A stretch of DNA of 64,000 bases from CBDIHH01 sp965279095 (GTDB taxonomy: Bacteria; Pseudomonadota; Alphaproteobacteria; Caulobacterales; Caulobacteraceae), in assembly GCA_965279095.1 (NCBI GenBank), contig CBDIHH010000007.1, positions 62,001 through 126,000 of the forward strand, given 5' to 3'. The translations under genes and the position numbers were made by a program. Shown piece after piece: positions 54,384 to 62,592 of the stretch (position 1 is the first letter of the stretch; each line of letters starts with the position of its first letter). Under the pieces are notes generated by a model that was not told where the DNA came from, ran no database searches, and saw nothing but the letters and a program-made list of their open reading frames with translations.

Positions 54384-56060
54384 TTGGATATCGCCGCGCC
54401 CCCGCCCCACACCCCCGCCTCCGCCGCCACCGTTGGCCGCGGCGAGGCGGTGCTGTGGCATCAGGTCTGGCTGGTCGTCGTCCTCTTGGCGGCGGTGGTC
54501 CTGGCCGTCGCCGTGCCGGGGATGACCTGGGCCTCGGCCGGCGCCCTGGGCGTGGGGGCCCTGCCGGCGGCCGCCGGTCTGCTCCTGCGTTGGCGTGACA
54601 CCCCGGAGACCCGCACCCGCCTGGTGGTCCTGTGGGCCATCGGCGGCGCGGCGGCCTGCATGCTCTGCGGCGGCGTCGCCGGTCCCCTGGCGGTGTGGTG
54701 CCTGGCGCCCATCGCCGCCGCGACCACCCTGGGCACGGGCCGGCTGGTGGCCGAGGCCGCGGCGGTGTCGCTGATGGGCGCGGCGCTGGCGGCCATGGCC
54801 CAGGCCGTGGGACTGGTTCCCGCGCCGCCTCCCACGCCGTTCGGCGCCTGGCTGGGCCTGATCGCTCTGGCGACCACCAGCGTCGGCGTCGCCACCGGCC
54901 TGCTGCTGTCCCATCGCCGGGCCGCGCGACGTCAGGCGGCTGACGAGGCCGCCTACGGGGTGCTCGAGCGGCTGCTCACCGAGCAGCCGCATCTTCTGGT
55001 GTCCCTCGACGTCCAGGGCAAGGTCGGATCGGCCTTCGGCTACGCCCCCGAGGGCCTGTCCGAGGGCCTGCTGCTGGGCGAAGGCCTGCTGGCCGCGGCG
55101 GAGCCGGCGGGCCGTCCGGCCATCGAGGCGGCCCTGCAGGGCGCCCTGATGCGCGGCGCGGCCGAAGTCGTCTTCGCCCCGATCGGGGCTCTGCACTGCG
55201 CCTGCGCCGTGTCCCTGCGGCGGGCGGCGGACGGCGGTCTGGTGGCCGTGGTCCGCGACGCCACCCTCCAGCATGCCCGCGAGGCGGCGCTGGAGGCCGC
55301 CCGGCAGGAAGCCGAACAGCTCAATTCCGGCAAGTCCCGCTTCCTGGCCAATATGAGCCATGAGCTTCGCACGCCCCTCAACGCCATCATGGGCTTTTCC
55401 GACATGATGCGGGCGCGGCTGTTCGGGCCGCTGACCGGCAAATACGCCGAATATGTCGAGCTGATCCACGAGTCCGGCGGCCACCTGCTGGACCTGATCA
55501 ACGACGTCCTCGACATGTCCAAGATCGAGGCCGAGCGTTACCTCCTCGCCACCGAACGGTTCGACGCCCGCGAGCCGGTGTCTGCCGCCCTGAGGCTGCT
55601 GCGGGTGCAGGCGGACGACGCCGGCATCTCCCTGCGCGGCGTGCTGCCGGCCCGGGCCCTGGAGGTCGACGCCGATCCGCGCGCGATCAAGCAGATCGTG
55701 CTGAACCTGGTGTCCAACGCCCTGAAATTCACCCCCAAGGCCGGGCAGGTGACCGTGGCCCTCAACGGCTACGACGACCGGATCGAACTGGTGGTCGCCG
55801 ACACCGGCGTCGGCATCGCCGAGGAGGATCTGGCAAGGCTCGGGCGGCCCTATGAGCAGGCCGGCGACGCCGACCAGCGACGCCGGGGCTCGGGGCTTGG
55901 CCTGTCGCTGGTGCGGGCCTTCGCCGAACTGCACGGGGGCGACATGACCATCGAGAGCGAACTGGGCGAGGGCACGTCGGTGACCGTGCGGCTGCCGGTC
56001 CTGGCGGGCGTCGAGGCGCGCCCCCCCGCCAAGGCCATCGCCTTCGCGCCGGCGCAATAG
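54384..56060 (+). CDS. divJ: DivJ-like polar sensor histidine kinase
   Basis: The 558-residue protein starts at TTG 54384, before a cluster of about six TM helices (25-190), and has a PAS-like segment and HisKA-HATPase. His326 lies in FLANMSHELRTPLNAIMGF. C. crescentus DivJ has 597 residues, N-terminal TM helices and His338, so topology and spacing agree. DivJ phosphorylates DivK and PleD at the stalked pole. The frame is open upstream but without an ATG or hydrophobic start. Orthology needs a tree because PleC shares the HisKA sequence. Confidence 0.75.
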   Translation: MDIAAPPPHTPASAATVGRGEAVLWHQVWLVVVLLAAVVLAVAVPGMTWASAGALGVGALPAAAGLLLRWRDTPETRTRLVVLWAIGGAAACMLCGGVAGPLAVWCLAPIAAATTLGTGRLVAEAAAVSLMGAALAAMAQAVGLVPAPPPTPFGAWLGLIALATTSVGVATGLLLSHRRAARRQAADEAAYGVLERLLTEQPHLLVSLDVQGKVGSAFGYAPEGLSEGLLLGEGLLAAAEPAGRPAIEAALQGALMRGAAEVVFAPIGALHCACAVSLRRAADGGLVAVVRDATLQHAREAALEAARQEAEQLNSGKSRFLANMSHELRTPLNAIMGFSDMMRARLFGPLTGKYAEYVELIHESGGHLLDLINDVLDMSKIEAERYLLATERFDAREPVSAALRLLRVQADDAGISLRGVLPARALEVDADPRAIKQIVLNLVSNALKFTPKAGQVTVALNGYDDRIELVVADTGVGIAEEDLARLGRPYEQAGDADQRRRGSGLGLSLVRAFAELHGGDMTIESELGEGTSVTVRLPVLAGVEARPPAKAIAFAPAQ

Positions 56061-56073
56061 TCCGGCGCCGCCC

Positions 56074-56997
56074 CTACCGCGGCGTCACGTTCAGGAACGC
56101 CTGGCCGGCGGCGAAGTCGCCGACCTCCAGATAGGCCGTGCGCACCTCGTCGCGGCCCGCCCCGGCGAAGACGAACTCCACCGCGATCGCCTCGCGCGGG
56201 TCCAGCGCCGCGAGCTGGGCGCTGGCCGAGGCCGGAAAGCGGAACGACACCCCGGTCTTGGCGCCCGACGGCAGGAGCAGCGTATCCGCGAGGTTGCGGC
56301 CGTCGGCCTGGACCACCCGCGTGGCGCTGCGCGGCGGCAGCCGGCGCGACAGGGGGACCTTGTCCAGGGCGCCGGCGAAGACGCCGCCGAGGCTGGGGCG
56401 CGGCGCCCGGACCGGGTCGCGCATCACCAGCCGCGCGGCATAGGGCCAGCGGCCGTCGGCGAAGGCGGCGGTGGCGGTGAGGGCCAGGGGCGCCGGGCCC
56501 CGGGCGGCGAGGCCGAACATCATGGGGTCGCGTCCCGCGGCGGAGCCCTGAGACAGCCGCCAGGTGGCCTCCACGGCGCTGGCCGCGCGGTCCGCCTGCC
56601 AGGCGGCCTTCTGGCCCAGATAGGTCATCCGCTGCAGGCGGCTGTAGCCCTCGAAGGCCTGGCGCACCCGGCCGGCCGCCAGGGCGAGGTCCCGGGAGCG
56701 GCAGGCCACGGACTCCGCCCGCCCCTGCGCCCGCCGGCGGACCTGGGCGACCACCGCCTCCTCGGCCCCGGAGCGCAAGGCCGCCCCGCGCGCCTGGGCG
56801 GCGGAAGCGTCGAGGGCGGCGCCCAGCTGGGCGTCGAACAGCCGGCAACGCCCATTGGCCGCCACCATCAGCGAGCGCTCATAATAGAGGTCGAGCGCCG
56901 AGGCGGCGGCGGCGGGACCGGCGACGGCGGTCAGGGCGGCCACGGCCGCCACGGCGGCGCCCAGCCTTCCCAAGCGCTGCGCCTGCGCGCTCGTCAT
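56074..56997 (-). CDS. exported hypothetical protein, 307 aa
   Basis: I do not recognise a family. The product has a signal peptide (residues 1-32, ending GPAAAAS), a helical Ala/Arg-rich middle and a C-terminal beta-rich half ending FLNVTPR. Several Cys residues (in GRCRLF and VACRSRD) could form disulfides in the periplasm. It is convergent with divJ, 13 bp away. Confidence 0.65.
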   Translation of the reverse strand: MTSAQAQRLGRLGAAVAAVAALTAVAGPAAAASALDLYYERSLMVAANGRCRLFDAQLGAALDASAAQARGAALRSGAEEAVVAQVRRRAQGRAESVACRSRDLALAAGRVRQAFEGYSRLQRMTYLGQKAAWQADRAASAVEATWRLSQGSAAGRDPMMFGLAARGPAPLALTATAAFADGRWPYAARLVMRDPVRAPRPSLGGVFAGALDKVPLSRRLPPRSATRVVQADGRNLADTLLLPSGAKTGVSFRFPASASAQLAALDPREAIAVEFVFAGAGRDEVRTAYLEVGDFAAGQAFLNVTPR

Positions 56998-57059
56998 CGC
57001 CGCCCGATCCCCTATGCTCCACGCAGCCGTAACCCGGCCCGCCTTTCCCTGGAGTTAGC

Positions 57060-57398
57060 ATGAGCGCACGCCTGTCGACGGACGTCTGGGTAGGGGCGCT
57101 GATCCGACGGGCGGAGCTGGGCGGCGCCTTCGCCATGGTGGCGCGCAAGGGAGACGCCCGCGCCGGAGCGGTGCTGGTCAAGGCGGTCAACCGCCGGGCC
57201 GGCTCGGCGCGCCTCTACGGCGAGGCTGTGCGCGGCGACGGCGAGCGGGTCTGGATGGAGCCGACGGCCAGCCAGCTGGAGGGCGATCTTGACGCCCATA
57301 TCCGCCGCGCCGCCGCCGCCGACCCCGATCTTTGGGTGGTCGAGATCGAGGACAACGAGGGCCGCCACTTCCTGACCGAGCCGGTCCAGCCGCGTTAA
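57060..57398 (+). CDS. DUF1491-family protein
   Basis: The 112-residue protein has the DUF1491 pattern: SARLSTDVWVGALIRRAE at the start and DPDLWVVEIEDNEGRHFL near the end. It is small, soluble and cytosolic. A TGGAG element precedes ATG 57060. The family is alphaproteobacterial and of unknown function. It is next to the DivJ-like gene region. Confidence 0.88.
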   Translation: MSARLSTDVWVGALIRRAELGGAFAMVARKGDARAGAVLVKAVNRRAGSARLYGEAVRGDGERVWMEPTASQLEGDLDAHIRRAAAADPDLWVVEIEDNEGRHFLTEPVQPR

Positions 57399-57469
57399 CC
57401 GGGTTCCTAAACGGGGCCGAAAGCTCGGCGCCCCATGTTGCGCGCCTGTTCCCGGCAGCCGTGGCGGCA

Positions 57470-57850
57470 ATGCTTTTCCTGCTTAACGATGTGGTCCTGA
57501 CCGTCGCGCCCCAGGCGCTGACCCCCCCGCTGACGGCGCACCGTTTCGGGGTGCTGACGTTCGATTCCGTGCGCGAACTGGGGCAGGAGCTGTTCTCGGA
57601 CGACCCCGAGCTGCAACACAACCACCCCACGCGGGCGCAGCGCCTGGCGATGCTGCTGCTGTCCAAGGCCGTGCGCATCAATGCGGCGCTGTTCGTCGCG
57701 CCCCACGCCGACTGCCCGCCCGAACAGGTGGCGGTGCGGTTCGCCGAGGTGGATTTCCCGCTGCTCGCCGCCCTCGCGGACCGGCAGCTGGCCGGGCGCC
57801 TGACGCCGCTCTTCGCCGACAAACAGGTCTGGCGCCGCCAGGCGGCGTAA
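57470..57850 (+). CDS. conserved hypothetical protein, 126 aa
   Basis: I do not recognise a family. The 126-residue protein is soluble, with a hydrophobic start (MLFLLNDVVLTV) that is too short for a signal peptide and a helical remainder (RAQRLAMLLLSKAVRINAALF). Neither ATG 57470 nor GTG 57461 has a clear SD. It lies 71 bp after the DUF1491 gene on the same strand. Confidence 0.55.
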   Translation: MLFLLNDVVLTVAPQALTPPLTAHRFGVLTFDSVRELGQELFSDDPELQHNHPTRAQRLAMLLLSKAVRINAALFVAPHADCPPEQVAVRFAEVDFPLLAALADRQLAGRLTPLFADKQVWRRQAA

Positions 57851-58064
57851 AGCCTCAGGCCGCGGGGATGGCGGATCGCCCACGGCCGGCGCCCCCCTGC
57901 AGGCCGAAGTCCATCACCGGGCCGCGGCGGCCTTGGCGCCACAGTCTGACGGGAAAATACTGCGCACGCCCAAGCTTGGCTCCGGACCGATTGACAGCGA
58001 TGTCACAACAGCTCTTGCTCGGGGGAATTCAAACACGAGGCCGCACAAGCGGCGGGGGTTACCG

Positions 58065-60578
58065 ATGCGTCACACGATTCTGAAGGCCGCCCTGGGCGGC
58101 GCGTCCCTCATCGCCCTGGCGGCCCCGGCCGCGCCGGCCCTGGCCCAGAGCGACGCCTCGACGGTGCAGGAGGTGGTGGTCACCGCCCGGCAGCGCTCGG
58201 AAAGCCTGAAGGACGTCCCGGCCCCCGTTTCGGTGCTGACCTCCAGCCAGCTTGAGGCGGCCGGGGTGTCGAGGGCCGACGGCATCGTCGCCCTGACCCC
58301 GGGGGTCAGCCTGGTCAGCTCCACCGCCGAGCAGGGCGACATCCAGGTCAACATCCGCGGCGTCAACGGCGCCCGCGACGCCCAGTCGAGCTTCGCCTTT
58401 GTGCTCGACGGCATCCAGATCGCCGATCCGGCGGCCTTCAACCGCGAATACACGGACCTGGAGCAGATCGAGGTCGTGAAGGGGCCGCAGGGCGCGGTCT
58501 ATGGCCGCAACGCGGCGGCGGGGGCGATCATCGTCACCACCAAGCGTCCCACCGAAGAACTCAGCGGCATGGCCGAGCTGACCGGCGGCAACTACGGCCT
58601 CGTGACCGCCAAGGGCCGCATCTCCGGCCGCATCGCCGACGGCCTGACCGGCAGCCTGTCGGGAGACTATCGCAAGTTCGACGGCGAGTTCGAGAACACC
58701 GGCTTCCCGTCCTCCGACGCCCTGGACCGCTTCGAGGGCGGCAATGTCAACGGCCGCCTGTTCTGGCAGATCGACGACAAGGCCACGCTGGACGTGAAGG
58801 CGCGCGTCGGCAAGCTGCGGGCCGGCTCGATCAACTTCAACCCCGTGTTCGTGCTGCCCGGCCTGGCCGGGGCCACGGCGACCCCCGCCTTCAGCGAGGA
58901 CGTCAACAACCACCCGTTCAGCTTCACCAACAACGTCGAGCACGACAACCGCCAGGAGTCGGTCGAGCTGTCGGCCAAATATGATCGCGACCTGGGTTGG
59001 GCCAAGCTGACCACCTGGGCCCTGTATTCGAAGATCGACAACGACCTGATCGCCGACGGCACCTCGGCGTCGTTCGGATTCTTCAACGCCCAGGCCGGCT
59101 GCGTCGCCTCCACCGCCACCCAGTTCGCCCAGGGGGTCAAGTTCCCGACACCCCAGGGTCTCGGCCCCAACCCGGCCTCGTCCCTCTACGGCGCCTACAC
59201 CTCGACCACCTGCGACGGCTACCAGTACCAGAAGCGCAACCAGCGGGACTACAGCTTCGAGGCCCGCCTCAGCTCGCCGTCCGACCAGGCCCTTCGCTGG
59301 CTGGGCGGCGTCTACTACCTGAACATCCGCCGCGAGGTCGGGGTCTCCACCGGCATCGACTCCGGCCCGGCCCGCGGCGTCTCCAGCCCGCCGCACAGCC
59401 TCTATGTGCCGGCCGGATCGCCCTACTCCACCGAACAGCTGCTGTCGGACCGCTTCGAGAGCAAGATCTTCGGCGTCTTCGGCCAGGCCCAGTATGACAT
59501 CACCCCCAGCCTCGAGGGCTCGGTGGCCCTGCGCTATGACTCCGAGGACCGCAGCGTCAGCAACCTGGTGCCCACCGGGGCCCGGACCCTGTTCATCGAC
59601 TACAACGGCCCGCCCTACACGGGCGGCGCGCCCCTGAACCCGGCCCTCGACCCCTTCCTGAATCCGGGCGGGCTGAAGGGCCGCTCGAAAACCTATGAGG
59701 AACTGCAGCCCAAGTTCAGCCTGCGCTGGAAGGCCACGGCGGACTGGACCGTCTATGGCGACTGGGGCGTCGGCTTCAAGTCGGGCGGCTTCAACAACCA
59801 GGGCAGCGCGACGACCATCAACACCTTCATCAATCCAGTGCGGACCGCCGCCGGATTCCAGCCGGTGCGCATCCAGGACGACTACCGCAAGGAGGTGTCC
59901 CGCCAGTTCGAGATCGGCGCCAAGGGCCGCCTGCTGGACGGCAAGCTGTTCGTCGACGTGTCGGCCTTCGACAACTCGGTGAAGGACATGCAGTTCTTCG
60001 AGTTCTTCGTGGGTCCCTTCGGCCTGCTGCGGGTGGTGTCCAACATCGACGAGGTCAAGCTGCGCGGCGCCGAGATCGGCCTGCAATACCGGGTGACACC
60101 TGACTTCCGCCTCGAGGGCTCCTACGCCTTCGTGGACTCCAAGATCGACAAGAACCGCACCCGGCCTGAGACTGTCGGCAACAAGTCGCCCTACACCCCC
60201 GACTACACCTGGAACCTGGCGGCCCAGTATGACCGCGAGGTGGCGCAGGACACGACCCTGCACGCCCGGGTCGATGTGCGCGGCGTGGGCCCCACCTGGT
60301 TCCACGCGGTGCAGGGGCAGACCAACCCGACCGTGTTCGAACTGTCGTTCGGGGGCCTGGGACGGGCCAATTACACGCCCTCGCAGCGGGACGCCTACAC
60401 CACCACCGACCTGCGGGTCGGGGTGGAGCACAAGGGCTGGACGGTGACGGCCTTCGGCCAGAACATCTTCGACGAGCGCTACCTCGCCGAGGTGATCCCG
60501 GCGCCCGAGTTCGGCGGGATCTTCATCTCCCCGGGCGCGGGCTCGCGCTACGGGGTCAGCCTGGGCTACCGCTTCTAG
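58065..60578 (+). CDS. TonB-dependent outer-membrane receptor
   Basis: The 837-residue protein has a signal peptide (residues 1-26, ending ALAQS), a TonB box region (VQEVVVTARQRSESLKDVP), a plug domain with QIEVVKGPQGAVYGRNAAAG and a 22-strand barrel ending YGVSLGYRF, with a C-terminal Phe. ATG 58065 starts the signal peptide. It imports a siderophore, sugar or other large ligand; the ligand is not predictable. No TonB or ExbBD genes are next to it. Confidence 0.93.
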   Translation: MRHTILKAALGGASLIALAAPAAPALAQSDASTVQEVVVTARQRSESLKDVPAPVSVLTSSQLEAAGVSRADGIVALTPGVSLVSSTAEQGDIQVNIRGVNGARDAQSSFAFVLDGIQIADPAAFNREYTDLEQIEVVKGPQGAVYGRNAAAGAIIVTTKRPTEELSGMAELTGGNYGLVTAKGRISGRIADGLTGSLSGDYRKFDGEFENTGFPSSDALDRFEGGNVNGRLFWQIDDKATLDVKARVGKLRAGSINFNPVFVLPGLAGATATPAFSEDVNNHPFSFTNNVEHDNRQESVELSAKYDRDLGWAKLTTWALYSKIDNDLIADGTSASFGFFNAQAGCVASTATQFAQGVKFPTPQGLGPNPASSLYGAYTSTTCDGYQYQKRNQRDYSFEARLSSPSDQALRWLGGVYYLNIRREVGVSTGIDSGPARGVSSPPHSLYVPAGSPYSTEQLLSDRFESKIFGVFGQAQYDITPSLEGSVALRYDSEDRSVSNLVPTGARTLFIDYNGPPYTGGAPLNPALDPFLNPGGLKGRSKTYEELQPKFSLRWKATADWTVYGDWGVGFKSGGFNNQGSATTINTFINPVRTAAGFQPVRIQDDYRKEVSRQFEIGAKGRLLDGKLFVDVSAFDNSVKDMQFFEFFVGPFGLLRVVSNIDEVKLRGAEIGLQYRVTPDFRLEGSYAFVDSKIDKNRTRPETVGNKSPYTPDYTWNLAAQYDREVAQDTTLHARVDVRGVGPTWFHAVQGQTNPTVFELSFGGLGRANYTPSQRDAYTTTDLRVGVEHKGWTVTAFGQNIFDERYLAEVIPAPEFGGIFISPGAGSRYGVSLGYRF

Positions 60579-60604
60579 GCCGGCGATCGCTCAGCCTGAA
60601 TCAC

Positions 60605-60640
60605 CGTCGTATTCCCGGCGTACGCCGGGGAGACGAGGTG
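60605..60640. repeat. single REP-like unit after the TonB receptor gene
   Basis: The 16-bp perfect palindrome CCCGGCGTACGCCGGG lies at 60614-60629, the same core as in the oppA/sppA pair, flanked by GTCGTATT and AGACGAGG. No second copy is nearby. It lies between convergent genes. Confidence 0.75.
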
Positions 60641-60667
60641 TGTGGGTGAAGATAGCCGCCGAGCGCT

Positions 60668-61321
60668 CTAGGAGGCCTTTGGGGCCAGCGGCGGGCTCGA
60701 CAGCAGGCAGCGCATCACCATCTCGAGCACCCGGGCGATCGCGGCGCGGTCGCCCGCCGGGTTGCTGACCGCGCGCAGCATCATGCCTTCGAAGAGCATG
60801 ACCAGCACCTCGCCCCGGGCGGCGCGCTCGGCCGGGCTGAGCCCCTCGGGCAGCACCCGGTCGAGCATGCTGAGGCCCAGGGCCCGCTCCTGGGCGTCAG
60901 CCTCGCGGACGATGGCGGCGACGCGCGGGTTGCGCGCGGCCTCGGCCAGCACCTCCAGGGCCAGGGCGGTGCGCTGGCAATCGTATTTGGCGTCGATGCC
61001 CACCGCGCAATGGGCGATCATGGTCTCGGCCAGGGGGCCGTCGGCGCTCTCGAACTGGGCGAACTTCTCGTGCATCTCGGCCAGATCCTGGGCGACGATG
61101 GCGGCGATGATCGCTTCCTTGTTCTCGAAATAGCGGTAGATCTGGCCGACGCTCAGCCCGGCTGAGGCGGCGATCTCGGCCATGCTCGCCCCGTGGAACC
61201 CCGCCCGACGCACGCAGTCGCAGGCGGCGTCGAGGATCTGCCTGCGACGCAGTTCCGCCTTGGGAAGCGATGGGCAGGCGGTGTCGGTCAATTCCGCTGC
61301 CTCGATTGTGCGCCGCAACAA
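60668..61321 (-). CDS. TetR/AcrR-family repressor of the RND operon
   Basis: The 217-residue protein has an N-terminal helix-turn-helix (RRRQILDAACDCVRRAGF, then GASMAEIAASAGLSVGQIYR) and a TetR C-terminal ligand domain. The start is TTG 61319-61321; a second TTG in frame lies just upstream. AGGAG lies 10-13 nt upstream. It is divergent from the RND operon, and a 16-bp perfect palindrome at 61376-61391 is the likely operator. It probably responds to an efflux substrate. Confidence 0.9.
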   Translation of the reverse strand: MLRRTIEAAELTDTACPSLPKAELRRRQILDAACDCVRRAGFHGASMAEIAASAGLSVGQIYRYFENKEAIIAAIVAQDLAEMHEKFAQFESADGPLAETMIAHCAVGIDAKYDCQRTALALEVLAEAARNPRVAAIVREADAQERALGLSMLDRVLPEGLSPAERAARGEVLVMLFEGMMLRAVSNPAGDRAAIARVLEMVMRCLLSSPPLAPKAS

Positions 61322-61375
61322 ATTGGCTCGTCTCCTGGTTGACTCAACCTTGGCCGGGGGCTATCTCCCGCCAAG

Positions 61376-61391
61376 GAATGAACGTTCATTC
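61376..61391. promoter_or_regulatory. probable TetR operator, 16-bp perfect palindrome
   Basis: GAATGAACGTTCATTC, in the divergent region between the TetR gene and the RND operon. Size and symmetry are typical of a TetR-family site. The AT-rich stretch around it fits the promoter. Confidence 0.7.
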
Positions 61392-61453
61392 TCATTTTTG
61401 GCCGCCTGTCGTCAAGGCGGACTGCTTCACGATCCCGGCGCCCAGGTCACCCT

Positions 61454-62584
61454 ATGCAACGCTTACCGCTCCCCGCCGCCGCTGTCGCTGCGACCATCAT
61501 GCTCCTGGTCGGCTGCGGACCCAAGGGCGGGCCGCCGATGTCCGGCCCCGGGGAGGTCGGTGTGGTGGTGGTTCGGACCGAGCCCGTCGTCCTGACGCAG
61601 GAACTGTCGGGGCGGACCTCCGCCTATCTGGTCTCCGAGGTGCGGCCCCAGATCGGCGGCCTGATCAAGGCCCGCCTGTTCCAGGAGGGCGCCTATGTCC
61701 GCGCCGGACAGCCGCTCTACCAGATCGATCCGGCCAGCTACCAGGCCAGCTACAGCGTCGCCCGCGCCGGCCTCGCCCAGGCCGAAGCCGCCGCCACCGC
61801 GGCCAGGCTGAAGGCGGGCCGCTACAAGGACCTGGTGGCCATCAACGCGGTCAGCAAGCAGGACAACGACGACGCCCAGTCCGCGGCCCAACAGGCCGCC
61901 GCCAACGTCCAGGCCCAGCGCGCGGCCGTCGACCAGGCCCGCATCAACCTCGGCTACACCCGCGTCACGGCGCCGATCTCGGGCCGCATCGGCAAGTCTT
62001 CGGTGACCCCCGGAGCCCTGGTCACCGCCAGCCAGCCCGTCGCCCTGGCGACCGTCCAGAACCTCGACCGCATCTATGTCGACGTCACCCAGTCGATGTC
62101 CGAACTGCTGAAGCTGCGCCGGGAGATGGCGTCGGGCGACCTCAGCAAGGCGGCGTCGACGCAGGTGACCCTGGTTCTCGACGACGGCTCCGTCTATCCG
62201 ACGCCAGGCCAGCTGGCCTTTTCCGATGTGACCGTCGACGCCGGCACCGGCTCGGTGGGCCTGCGCGCCGTGTTCCCCAATCCGGACGGGACCCTGCTGC
62301 CCGGCATGTATGTGCGCGCCCGCCTGGCCACCGCGGTGGCCGCCAACGGCATCCTCATTCCCCAGGCCTCCGTCGCCCGCGACGCGGCCGGCAAGGCGAC
62401 GGTGATGACCGTGGGCGCCGATTCCAAGGTCGCGCCGCGGCCCGTGGTCATCGGCCAGTCCGTCGGCGGAAACTGGTTGGTCACGGCGGGCCTCAAGCCC
62501 GGCGACCGGGTCATCGTGGAGGGCCTGCAGAAGGCCCAGCCCGGGGCGCCGGTCAAGGCCGTTCCCGTGGCCCTGAAGCGCTAG
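61454..62584 (+). CDS. RND efflux periplasmic adaptor lipoprotein (AcrA/MexA type)
   Basis: The 376-residue protein has a lipobox ending LLVGC (Cys21), a beta-barrel/lipoyl domain with SEVRPQIGGLIKARLFQEGA, a coiled-coil hairpin (about 95-165) and a C-terminal membrane-proximal domain. It bridges the inner-membrane pump to an outer-membrane channel. The pump gene follows after 8 bp. No outer-membrane channel gene is visible before the window ends. Confidence 0.93.
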   Translation: MQRLPLPAAAVAATIMLLVGCGPKGGPPMSGPGEVGVVVVRTEPVVLTQELSGRTSAYLVSEVRPQIGGLIKARLFQEGAYVRAGQPLYQIDPASYQASYSVARAGLAQAEAAATAARLKAGRYKDLVAINAVSKQDNDDAQSAAQQAAANVQAQRAAVDQARINLGYTRVTAPISGRIGKSSVTPGALVTASQPVALATVQNLDRIYVDVTQSMSELLKLRREMASGDLSKAASTQVTLVLDDGSVYPTPGQLAFSDVTVDAGTGSVGLRAVFPNPDGTLLPGMYVRARLATAVAANGILIPQASVARDAAGKATVMTVGADSKVAPRPVVIGQSVGGNWLVTAGLKPGDRVIVEGLQKAQPGAPVKAVPVALKR

Positions 62585-62592
62585 GCCCGGTC

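Noticed and set aside
58059..60431. A 790-codon minus-strand frame over the TonB receptor
   Set aside because: Shadow of the receptor gene; no recognisable domain.
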